Positions 53,206-60,599 of a DNA stretch of 64,000 nt are shown here, in pieces. Position 1 is the stretch's first letter. Each line of letters opens with the position of its first letter. The notes below the pieces were generated by a model. That model worked only from the letters and a program-made list of their open reading frames with translations. It ran no database searches and was not told the DNA's origin. Made by a program: the position numbers and the translations under genes. The stretch is from G965216695 sp965216695 (GTDB lineage: Bacteria > Pseudomonadota > Gammaproteobacteria > Pseudomonadales > Azotimanducaceae): assembly GCA_965216695.1 (NCBI GenBank), contig OZ244212.1:1-64000 (forward strand), in the 5' to 3' direction.

Positions 53206-54434
53206 GTGTTTGGAAACCGATCCCAGCGGAGCAACCGCCGAGCGTATTTGCCGGTCTGAAGGTGTTGGACGTTGGTTCGTGGGTTGCGGGCCCGGTTGCG
53301 ACGACGATCCTCGCCGACTATGGCGCAGACGTCATTAAGGTGGAAACACCGGAAGTTGGCGACGGCTACCGCTATCTTTCGACGTTGCCGATGATGCCGC
53401 AGTCCGAACTTCCCTACCTGTGGATGATGGACGGTCGGAACAAGCGCTCGATTACGCTTAATCTCAAATCCGCGGAAGGCATGGATATCCTGCATCGGCT
53501 GGTTCGCGAATGCGACGTGTACGCAACGAATCAGCCGCTTGGCATGCGGCGTTCGCTGGGGTTGCGCTACGAAGACCTGAAACCGCTCAATCCCTCGATG
53601 ATCTATGCGTCGTTGACGGCCTACGGGGAACAGGGGCCAGACTGTGACCGCGAAGGCTTCGACCTGGTGGCGTACTGGGCGCGCAGTGGGTTGATGGACC
53701 TCGTTCGTGCCGACGGCGCGCCGCCGGCGCAGGCGGTTCCGGGAATGGGGGACCATCCGACGAGTGTGGCGATGTACGCCAGCATTGTGACCGCGCTCCT
53801 TCATCGCCAGCAGACGGGCGAGGGCACTATGGTGCACACGTCGTTGATTGCGAATGGTACCTGGGCGGCGTCGTGCATCGGGCAGGCGCGACTGGTCGAT
53901 GCTGATTTCTCGAACTTTCGCAATCCCGCGCTTACATGGTTTACGCGGGAACTCTTCGAAACACTGGACAACCGGTGGCTGCAGTTCACGATGATTCGCA
54001 GCGACGAAGAGCAGGTGAATCTGCTGTCCCAACTCGATTGTGTGGAGCTGCTTGCGGACCCGAGGTTTGCCGATCCGCAGACTGCGTTCGCTCACGGGGC
54101 CGAGCTGGTCGCACGGCTACGTGAGCGCATTCGCGAACGGACCGCCGCTGAGTGGATGCAACGTTTCAAGGCAGCTGGTGTTCCTGCGGTACTCGTGCGC
54201 ACGATCGACGAGATTGCGGACGACCCACAGTTGCAGGCAAACGGAATCGTGGTGCCCTCCAACGACGAGACAGATCGGCACTGGATTGTGAATCACCCCG
54301 TCAACGTGGAAGGGGCCGGCCGCATCGGTGTGGAGCACGCGCCTGAGATTGGCGAAGACACGGACGCGGTGTTGGCGGCGATGGGGTTCGCAGAAGACGA
54401 CATCGCCCGCCTCCACAGTTCCGGGGCCGTGTGA
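53202..54434 (+). CDS. CaiB/BaiF (family III) CoA-transferase
   Basis: The 410-residue protein starts at the ATG overlapping the ligase stop. Family features are LKVLDVGSWVAGPVATTILADYGADVIKVETPEVGD, GRNKRSITLNLKSAEGMDILHRLV and the catalytic Asp184 in GMGDHPTS. It transfers CoA between acids. Coupling to an acyl-CoA synthetase is notable: the ligase may prime the pool and the transferase redistribute CoA to the pathway substrate. It converges with an SDR gene, with a 13-base gap. Confidence 0.88.
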   Translation: MSVWKPIPAEQPPSVFAGLKVLDVGSWVAGPVATTILADYGADVIKVETPEVGDGYRYLSTLPMMPQSELPYLWMMDGRNKRSITLNLKSAEGMDILHRLVRECDVYATNQPLGMRRSLGLRYEDLKPLNPSMIYASLTAYGEQGPDCDREGFDLVAYWARSGLMDLVRADGAPPAQAVPGMGDHPTSVAMYASIVTALLHRQQTGEGTMVHTSLIANGTWAASCIGQARLVDADFSNFRNPALTWFTRELFETLDNRWLQFTMIRSDEEQVNLLSQLDCVELLADPRFADPQTAFAHGAELVARLRERIRERTAAEWMQRFKAAGVPAVLVRTIDEIADDPQLQANGIVVPSNDETDRHWIVNHPVNVEGAGRIGVEHAPEIGEDTDAVLAAMGFAEDDIARLHSSGAV

Positions 54435-54447
54435 ACGACGTATACCG

Positions 54448-55221
54448 TTAGCGGGAACCCTGGCCGTCGTCGACTTTGATCACGGTGCCGGTGACGCACT
54501 CGCTCGATGGGGACACCAGGTAAAGCAACGTGCTGTCGAGCTGAGCGGGTGTGCCGATTCGCTTGCGCGGGAAGTGCTGCGATATATCGCCCATTCGCTC
54601 GAGCATGCCGTCCATCATTTCGGATTCGAAGGCACCCGGTGCAATACCGTTCACGTTGATGTTGAAACGCGCCCATTCCACCGCGAGCGCCTCTGTCATG
54701 CGCGCAATCCCCGCTTTGGTGATCGAGTAGAGCGCGGCACCGTTGCCCGCGTAGTGGAACGCGCCGATCGACGAAATGTTCACCATGCGCCCCGGCAGCT
54801 TCTGCGCGATCAACCGACGCGCGACTTCGCAGGACAGGATGTACGGACCTCGCAGATTTGTATCGAACACGGCATCGATCAGATCCAGGCTCATCTTGTG
54901 TGCGCGTTGAGCGTCCGGTATACCAGCGTTGTTGACCAGAATGGTGACGGTGCCGAGCGCGCGCTCGACCGCGTCGACGGACTCTACGATCTGCGCGGAG
55001 TCGGTCATGTCCAGCGTCACGGGAAGCGCCGTGCAGCCGTGTGTCGACAGTTCGCTCGCGAACGCTTCCAGACGGTCTGTGCGCCGCCCCGCGATCGCTA
55101 CCTTTGCGCCGTTGCGCGCAAGCGTGTAGGCGAAGCGCTTTCCGAGCCCGGATGTCGCCCCGGTTACGAGCGCTACCTGGCCGGCGAGGTCGGTAGATAT
55201 ACCTGGGGCTGAGTCGGTCAT
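54448..55221 (-). CDS. SDR-family oxidoreductase
   Basis: From ATG 55221 (MTDSAPGISTDLAGQ) the protein has 257 residues. Motifs: cofactor site TGATSGLGKR, adenine site DMTD, NNAG, catalytic Ser in NISSIGAFHYAGNGAALYSITKAG with the YxxxK pair. It is a classical NAD(P)-dependent alcohol/ketone oxidoreductase. The frame continues upstream without family similarity. It stands alone on this strand between the forward CoA-transferase and cyclase genes. Substrate unknown. Confidence 0.85.
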   Translation of the reverse strand: MTDSAPGISTDLAGQVALVTGATSGLGKRFAYTLARNGAKVAIAGRRTDRLEAFASELSTHGCTALPVTLDMTDSAQIVESVDAVERALGTVTILVNNAGIPDAQRAHKMSLDLIDAVFDTNLRGPYILSCEVARRLIAQKLPGRMVNISSIGAFHYAGNGAALYSITKAGIARMTEALAVEWARFNINVNGIAPGAFESEMMDGMLERMGDISQHFPRKRIGTPAQLDSTLLYLVSPSSECVTGTVIKVDDGQGSR

Positions 55222-55389
55222 CGTTTGCGAGTCCTGCGGATTCAAACGGCCAGTGTGCCTGCGGACCGGGCGGCCGTCGAGTGATCTGCGCGGATCGGTA
55301 AGGTTGCGGTATCCTGCCTGCTCAAAGGGGTAGAGCAAGCGTCGGCTTTAGCATGCACGCGCTACCGAAGCATCCTAGGGGAGTACGAA

Positions 55390-56349
55390 ATGCGATTAGT
55401 TTTCACCTCTATCTGTTTGATAGCCAACGTCTTACTGTTCCAACTGGCAGTAGCAGACACTGCAGCGGCTGCGGACACCGAATGTACGCCATCCCGTTGG
55501 GGCGCCGACGACGAGATTGGCAGTGCCAATCTTGTGACGGCCGAATCGGTGCTGGCCGCATCCAAACTGATCCGAACTGGAGAAACCTACTCGCTCGGAA
55601 TCACCGTCGACAGCACAACGCCGGCGTTTGCCCCGAGAGGGCTGTCGTTGCAGGTCGTGCAGCCCGGTCAGCAGGAAAGCGCACGTCCATTCTCGCGGAT
55701 GACTTACAACGACGACGTGTTTCAGGGGTGGTTCGGAATCGGCCCGCAGATTGACGGTCTAGGCCACCTGGGTGTGGAAGGCCAGTACTACAACTGCAAC
55801 CATGCTCGTGACTTCGCGCAGATCTCCGGGCTCACGAAACTGGGGATCGAGAAGATTCCACCGATTGTTGCGCGTGGCGTGGTGCTCGACATGGCTGCGC
55901 ACTATGGGGTGGAACACCTGGCCGCCGGTCAGCAGTACACCGTAGACGACGTGAAAAAGGTGGCGTCCAGGCAGAAGACGCCGATTCGCAAAGGCGATGT
56001 AGTGTTGTTCCACACCGGTTGGACGGATGCGAAGCTAACGCAGGATCCGGACGCCTGGGTGAGCAGCGCGCCCGGACAGTCGGAGGAAGTGGCGGAGTAT
56101 TTGGCGAGCCTGGACGTCGTCGCGGTGGGCTCTGACACGTGGGGGCTCGACCCAGTGCCGGCTCCGGTGGCGGACCGACCCTTTCAGGGTCACGTGGTGT
56201 TGCTCAAAGAACATGGAATCTATGTGCTTGAGACAATGAACACGGGCGTGCTCGTGCGCGACCGGGCGTTTGAGTTTTTGTTTGTGCTGGGGCAAGCGAA
56301 GGTGCGGGGTGCCGTACAGATGATCATTAACCCGGTGGCGATCCGATAG
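55390..56349 (+). CDS. Exported cyclase-family (kynurenine formamidase-like) hydrolase
   Basis: The 319-residue protein starts at ATG 55390 after AGGGGAG with signal peptide MRLVFTSICLIANVLLFQLAVADTAAAA. The mature part is of the cyclase family: SRWGADDEIGSANLVTAESV, the metal-site segment GPQIDGLGHLGVEGQYYN, VARGVVLDMAAHYG, IRKGDVVLFHTGWTD and GSDTWGLDPVPAP. The usual HxGTHxD is replaced by DxxGHLG, a known variant. It is expected to hydrolyse an amide or lactone in the periplasm. It is followed 35 bases later by an LLM oxidoreductase gene in the same direction. Confidence 0.83.
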   Translation: MRLVFTSICLIANVLLFQLAVADTAAAADTECTPSRWGADDEIGSANLVTAESVLAASKLIRTGETYSLGITVDSTTPAFAPRGLSLQVVQPGQQESARPFSRMTYNDDVFQGWFGIGPQIDGLGHLGVEGQYYNCNHARDFAQISGLTKLGIEKIPPIVARGVVLDMAAHYGVEHLAAGQQYTVDDVKKVASRQKTPIRKGDVVLFHTGWTDAKLTQDPDAWVSSAPGQSEEVAEYLASLDVVAVGSDTWGLDPVPAPVADRPFQGHVVLLKEHGIYVLETMNTGVLVRDRAFEFLFVLGQAKVRGAVQMIINPVAIR

Positions 56350-56384
56350 CGAAGCTTGCGGTTACAAACGACAGGGAGAATGCA

Positions 56385-57416
56385 ATGGCTAAACAACTGA
56401 AAGTTTCGATTGCCGTTGGCGGTTACGCCCGCAGTGACGCGCGCGCGGTGGTCGAACTCGTGCAGCACGCAGAACGGATCGGGATCGACAGCATCTGGTC
56501 TGCTGAAGCCTGGGGCAGCGATGCGGTGACGTCACTGGCGTACCTTGCGGGGTTTACCGAGCGAGTGCGCCTCGGCACCGGAATCATGCAGATCAGTGCA
56601 CGCACACCCTCCATGACCGCAATGACGGCTTTGTCTTTGAACGAAATGTCCGGCGGACGTTTCGTACTGGGCTTGGGCGCCAGCGGGCCGCAGGTTGTTG
56701 AAGGTTTGCATGGTGTCCCGTATGCAGCGCCGTTGACGCGGCTGCGCGAAACGCTTGAGATTTGCAGGTTGGCATTTCAGGGTGAACGCCTGGCCTACGA
56801 GGGCAAACATCACCATCTGCCGCGCAAGGGCGGCGAGGGCAAGGCGTTGCGGCTGGATCATCCGCCAGCGGACATTCCGATTTATCTCGCAACACTAGCG
56901 CCCAGATCGCTGGAGTACACCGGCGAAGCAGCCGATGGATGGCTCGGTACGTCATTCTCGCCGGATCACGCGGATGCACATCTTGAACACATTCGGCGTG
57001 GCGCGGAGCGTGCGGGTCGGCGTCTGGAGGACATCGACCTCAACGCGGCATGCACCGTTTCGATTGGTGATGACGTGGAGGAACGGATCGCGAAGCTGAA
57101 GCAGGGGGTGGCGTTTCAGATGGGCGCGATGGGCAGCGCCCAGACCAACTTCTACAACGCGGCGTTTCAGCGCGCGGGGTTCGAGGACGATGCCAAAGCG
57201 ATCCAACGCCTTTGGCTGGACGGCAAGCGGGAAGCCGCCGCCGAGCGCGTGCCGGACACCATGGTCACGGAATTTGGGGCGGTAGGTACCGAGCAGATGG
57301 TACGAGAACGCTTCGCCACGTACGCCGCGGCGGGCATATCCGGTATTACTGTCCGCGCGGATGCCAGCGGCAAGAACCTGTTCGCCGCGCTCGAACAGGT
57401 TATGGATCTGGTATGA
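56385..57416 (+). CDS. LLM-class flavin/F420-dependent oxidoreductase
   Basis: The 343-residue luciferase-like protein starts at ATG 56385 after AGGGAGA. It has the typical TIM-barrel signals: ELVQHAERIGIDSIWSAEAWGSDAVTSLAYLAGFTERVRLGTGIMQISARTPSMTAMTALSLNEMSGGRFVLGLGASGPQVVEGLHG. This subgroup resembles F420-dependent enzymes of Actinobacteria. It is the second LLM protein in the window. It probably shares a transcript with the cyclase-family gene, and a large palindrome six bases past its stop could terminate transcription. Confidence 0.85.
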   Translation: MAKQLKVSIAVGGYARSDARAVVELVQHAERIGIDSIWSAEAWGSDAVTSLAYLAGFTERVRLGTGIMQISARTPSMTAMTALSLNEMSGGRFVLGLGASGPQVVEGLHGVPYAAPLTRLRETLEICRLAFQGERLAYEGKHHHLPRKGGEGKALRLDHPPADIPIYLATLAPRSLEYTGEAADGWLGTSFSPDHADAHLEHIRRGAERAGRRLEDIDLNAACTVSIGDDVEERIAKLKQGVAFQMGAMGSAQTNFYNAAFQRAGFEDDAKAIQRLWLDGKREAAAERVPDTMVTEFGAVGTEQMVRERFATYAAAGISGITVRADASGKNLFAALEQVMDLV

Positions 57417-57421
57417 GGAAG

Positions 57422-57505
57422 GTTGGGGTCAGAGCAAAGGGACAGATCAATCAGTCAGTGTCGTGACTCTCACTGTTTGATCTGTCCCTTTGCTCTGACC
57501 CCAAC
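57422..57505. repeat. Large palindromic element (29-bp perfect arms)
   Basis: The left arm 57422-57450 and right arm 57477-57505 are perfect inverted repeats. Each carries GGGGTCAGAGCAAAGGGACA or its complement. The 26-base centre is itself partly palindromic (CAGT/ACTG and others). Palindromes built on GGGGTCAGAG recur in proteobacterial genomes near IS200-like/RAYT transposases, so this is probably a REP/MITE-like mobile unit. It lies between convergent genes, can act as a bidirectional terminator, and encodes the last residues of the SDR gene on the reverse strand. Confidence 0.8.
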
Positions 57506-58371
57506 GCTACAGCCCCCGGTGCGTTGTTGCGCACCAGCGCGTCGCTCGCCGCGCACCACGCCAGATCGCTCATCATCGACTCGTGACGTTTTTTCAACAG
57601 CTTGGCGAACCTCGGGTCAGTGAAGATGTACATTCGGTTGGTGGCGATCGCCTCAACGACCAGCTCGCCCACGATGTTTGGATCTAACCCGCTCGCTATG
57701 TCGGCTTCGTTCACGCCTACGCCGGCTACTGAGTGCTGCGCGCCGTACCGCTCGTCCCGGTTCCGGGACGCTGCAAAGATGTTCGTGGCAACACCGCCAG
57801 GGCAAAGCACCGACACGCCGTAGCCGCGTTGCCGACCCTCCTGGCGAAGCACTTCCGAGAGCCCAACAACGGCAAACTTGGTTGAGTTGTACGGTCCCCA
57901 ACCTGGCATCCCACCAAGCAGACCCGCCATGGACGCCGTGTTCACGATGTGTCCATTGCGATGTGTCTCACGCGAGTCCTTGCGTTGCAGCAGGGGCACG
58001 AATGTCCGGCAACCGTTCACCACACCCAGATAGTTGACATCGATCGACCACTGCCAGTCTCCGTCGTCGCACTCGTCGATGAAGCCTCCGGTACTCACGC
58101 CGGCGTTGTTACAGACGATGTGCACCTCGCCAAATGCGTCGAGCGTCGCCCGGGCGGCGTACTGAACGGACTCTGGGTCTGTAACGTCGCAATGCACCGT
58201 TTCCACGGCGTCGCCGAATTTATCCAGGCTCCGTCTTGCCGCTCGCAGCGCATCGCGCTCCACGTCAGCCAGCATGACCCGAGCTCCCGCGGTCAACAGT
58301 GCCCGCGATATGCCCAATCCAATACCACTCGCGGCGCCGGTGACGAAACCCACGGACTGTTCGATGTTCAT
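57451..58371 (-). CDS. SDR-family oxidoreductase with palindrome-derived C-terminus
   Basis: From ATG 58371 (MNIEQSVGFVTGAASGIG) the protein has 306 residues. SDR motifs: TGAASGIGLGIS, CDVTD, CNNAG, the catalytic Ser and Tyr in NTASMAGLLGGMPGWGPYNSTKFAVVGL, and a PG after it (LCPGGVATNIF). The last 17-18 residues (GSEQRDRSNSESHDTD region) are encoded by the palindromic element, which seems to have replaced the native end. The fold should be unaffected as the family core is complete. It follows a P450 gene on the same strand with only 8 bases between them. Confidence 0.85.
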   Translation of the reverse strand: MNIEQSVGFVTGAASGIGLGISRALLTAGARVMLADVERDALRAARRSLDKFGDAVETVHCDVTDPESVQYAARATLDAFGEVHIVCNNAGVSTGGFIDECDDGDWQWSIDVNYLGVVNGCRTFVPLLQRKDSRETHRNGHIVNTASMAGLLGGMPGWGPYNSTKFAVVGLSEVLRQEGRQRGYGVSVLCPGGVATNIFAASRNRDERYGAQHSVAGVGVNEADIASGLDPNIVGELVVEAIATNRMYIFTDPRFAKLLKKRHESMMSDLAWCAASDALVRNNAPGAVALGSEQRDRSNSESHDTD

Positions 58372-58379
58372 AGCGTTCC

Positions 58380-59615
58380 TCAGCTTTTGTACTCGATCGG
58401 CAGCTTCGCGAGCCCCCGGAATCGTAACCGCCGTTGGCGCACGGCCGGTCCTGCAGGTTTCAGGTGCCCGACGTGCTGCAGAATTGCGGTGAATGCAACT
58501 CGGGCTTCGATGCGCGCGAGCGCCATACCGGCGCACATGTGCGGCCCGGTCGCAAACGCCAGATGCGGATTGGGTGAACGATTCGCAATGAAACGTTCCG
58601 CGTCATCAAAAACCGTTTCGTCGCGATTTGCGGCACCGATGCACAGCACGATCTGTGTGCCTGGCTGGAGCGTCACGTCGCCGACCACGGCGCGTCGTGT
58701 CAGCTCGCGGTTACCGAGCTGATTCGGGCTCTCGTATCGGAGCATCTCTTCGATGGCGAGCCGGACGGCACGAGGGTTCTCTGCCAGGCCGAGTGCGGTC
58801 GCAGGGTTGTCCAGCAGCAGTTGCATGCCGTTACCGATCAAATTGGTCGTCGTTTCGTGGCCTGCGTTCAACAGGAAGATGCAATTGTGGAGCAACTCCT
58901 TTGTAGAAAGGCGTTTGCGGCGATGTTCGTCGATCAGTGCGTCGAGTACGCGGCCAGAAGGATCATCGGTTCCCACGCGTCGCGCCCGGATCAAGTCACT
59001 GAGGTAGTGTTTGAATTCATCAACCGCGCGATTCCCCCGGTTCAGATCGTCGACTCCGGTTTCGGGCTCGAGTGCCCCGAGAATCGCCAGAGACCACGCG
59101 CGTAGTTGCTCCCGATCAGCGTCCGGAACGCCCAGCAGATCGCAGATAACCGAGACGGGGATGCGTGCTGCAAAGGCGTCGATGAAATCCGCTCGGCCGG
59201 CTGCCCGCAGGTTTGCCAACAGGTGGTCGACGCGCGCCTCCAGTCTGCGGACCGCGGGTTCGATTGCTTTAGGCTTCAGTGCGGCAACGAGCGTCGCCCG
59301 GACGCGCTCGTGGTACGCGCCGTCGTTGAATACCAGGCTGCTGGTGTGATGTTCGAAAAGCGGTGACGAGCCGAAATTGGGGCCGAAGAGGCTCGTCTTG
59401 TCCGAACGGAAGGTCAGGTCCTCATAGATTTCGGTCGCATGCCTATGCGTCGTGATCAGCACCGAATCGTCTGGCAGCCGAAGGACCGGCGCGCGCGTGC
59501 GAAGCAGCCGGTACCAAGGGTAGGGGTCGTCCACGAACCCGGCAGGTGGATCACGCAGATCGAAATGCTTTAGCGTCTCCTGATCTGCGGATGCCGCGCT
59601 GATTGCGTCGCTCAT
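58380..59615 (-). CDS. Cytochrome P450
   Basis: The 411-residue P450 is taken from ATG 59615 (MSDAISAASADQETL); ATG 59663 would add 16 residues. Features are I-helix LLNAGHETTTNLIGNG, K-helix EEMLRYESPNQ and heme loop FATGPHMCAGMALARIEARV with Cys361. No membrane anchor is present. It is upstream of the SDR gene in a likely two-gene unit, so the SDR may oxidise the alcohol formed by the P450. Redox partners must come from elsewhere in the genome. It is divergent from another SDR gene. Confidence 0.9.
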   Translation of the reverse strand: MSDAISAASADQETLKHFDLRDPPAGFVDDPYPWYRLLRTRAPVLRLPDDSVLITTHRHATEIYEDLTFRSDKTSLFGPNFGSSPLFEHHTSSLVFNDGAYHERVRATLVAALKPKAIEPAVRRLEARVDHLLANLRAAGRADFIDAFAARIPVSVICDLLGVPDADREQLRAWSLAILGALEPETGVDDLNRGNRAVDEFKHYLSDLIRARRVGTDDPSGRVLDALIDEHRRKRLSTKELLHNCIFLLNAGHETTTNLIGNGMQLLLDNPATALGLAENPRAVRLAIEEMLRYESPNQLGNRELTRRAVVGDVTLQPGTQIVLCIGAANRDETVFDDAERFIANRSPNPHLAFATGPHMCAGMALARIEARVAFTAILQHVGHLKPAGPAVRQRRLRFRGLAKLPIEYKS

Positions 59616-59753
59616 GCCTTCACGGTAATCGTTCGGCGCGGGTGACGTAAAGGTATTCCGCATCGTCTGCGCGTCACGGGCGATGCGTTTACGCACAGGG
59701 TCGTGGTAGCCTTCTGCGCGATCTGAGAATACCGGGAGAGGCACAGGACCGAT

Positions 59754-60506
59754 ATGAGTAATCCTTTCGATTTGAGCGGTCGCGTCGCGATCGTAACAGG
59801 TGGTGGCAAAGGCATAGGTCGCGGAATCGCCATCGCGCTGGCGCAAGCCGGAGCTAACGTGGTGGCGGTTTCGCGCACGCGCGCGGACGTGGACGCGGTC
59901 GCCCAGGACGTCGAAGCGCTGGGGCGGCGCGCGCTCGGCATCGTTGCCGATGTGACCAACGAAGATCAGGTACGTGCGCTACCCGCGGAAGCAGCACAGC
60001 TCGGGCAACTGGACATCTGGGTGAACAACGCCGGTGGTCTGCCCGACGCTACGCCGCGTTATCTCACGCGCACACCACCGGATCGCTGGGATGCGCAGAT
60101 GGACCTCAACCTGAAAGCGGTATGGTTGGGTTGTGTGGTTGCAGCCGAGGCCATGGCCGAAGGCGGCTCGATCGTCAATATCTCGTCCCGGGCAGCGCAG
60201 GGCGCATCCTTGAAGAATGGGCCCTACGCGGCTTCTAAAGCCGCGGTGAATAGCCTTACGCAAACGTTTTCGCTGGAGCTTGCGCCCAGAATCCGGGTTA
60301 ACGCCGTGGCGCCGGGGCCGATCCCAACGCAGAACTTCAACGAATCCACGAATTTCCCGGACGACAAGCCGCTGGAGAAACTGCTGAACATCCCGCTCGG
60401 CCGCGTGGGCACGCCGGACGACATCGGCAATGCGGTCGTGTTCATGGCATCGGACGCGTCGTCATGGGTTACAGGCCAGTGCCTGTACGTAACCGGCGGA
60501 CTGTAA
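59754..60506 (+). CDS. SDR-family oxidoreductase (FabG-like)
   Basis: The 250-residue classical SDR has TGGGKGIGRGIA, ADVTNEDQV, VNNAGG, catalytic Ser in VNISSRAAQGASLKNGPYAASKAAVNSL with YxxxK, and the C-terminal TGQCLYVTGGL. The ATG is preceded by GGGAGAGG at a slightly long spacing. It is a single forward gene between a divergent P450 gene and a convergent TonB receptor gene. It probably interconverts a hydroxy and keto group; the substrate is not evident. Confidence 0.87.
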   Translation: MSNPFDLSGRVAIVTGGGKGIGRGIAIALAQAGANVVAVSRTRADVDAVAQDVEALGRRALGIVADVTNEDQVRALPAEAAQLGQLDIWVNNAGGLPDATPRYLTRTPPDRWDAQMDLNLKAVWLGCVVAAEAMAEGGSIVNISSRAAQGASLKNGPYAASKAAVNSLTQTFSLELAPRIRVNAVAPGPIPTQNFNESTNFPDDKPLEKLLNIPLGRVGTPDDIGNAVVFMASDASSWVTGQCLYVTGGL

Positions 60507-60599
60507 GCGGTCGTCTATTTGTTCTGCACTGACGACTAACCTCTGGCGGCTGATACGCCCGTGCGAGTCTTCAAGAGCTAACAGTCCGCGGGAACCTTT

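Noticed and set aside
60507..60599. Terminator hairpin between convergent SDR and TonB genes
   Set aside because: GTCGTC and GACGAC can pair, but the loop is long, the stem is short and no T-run follows.
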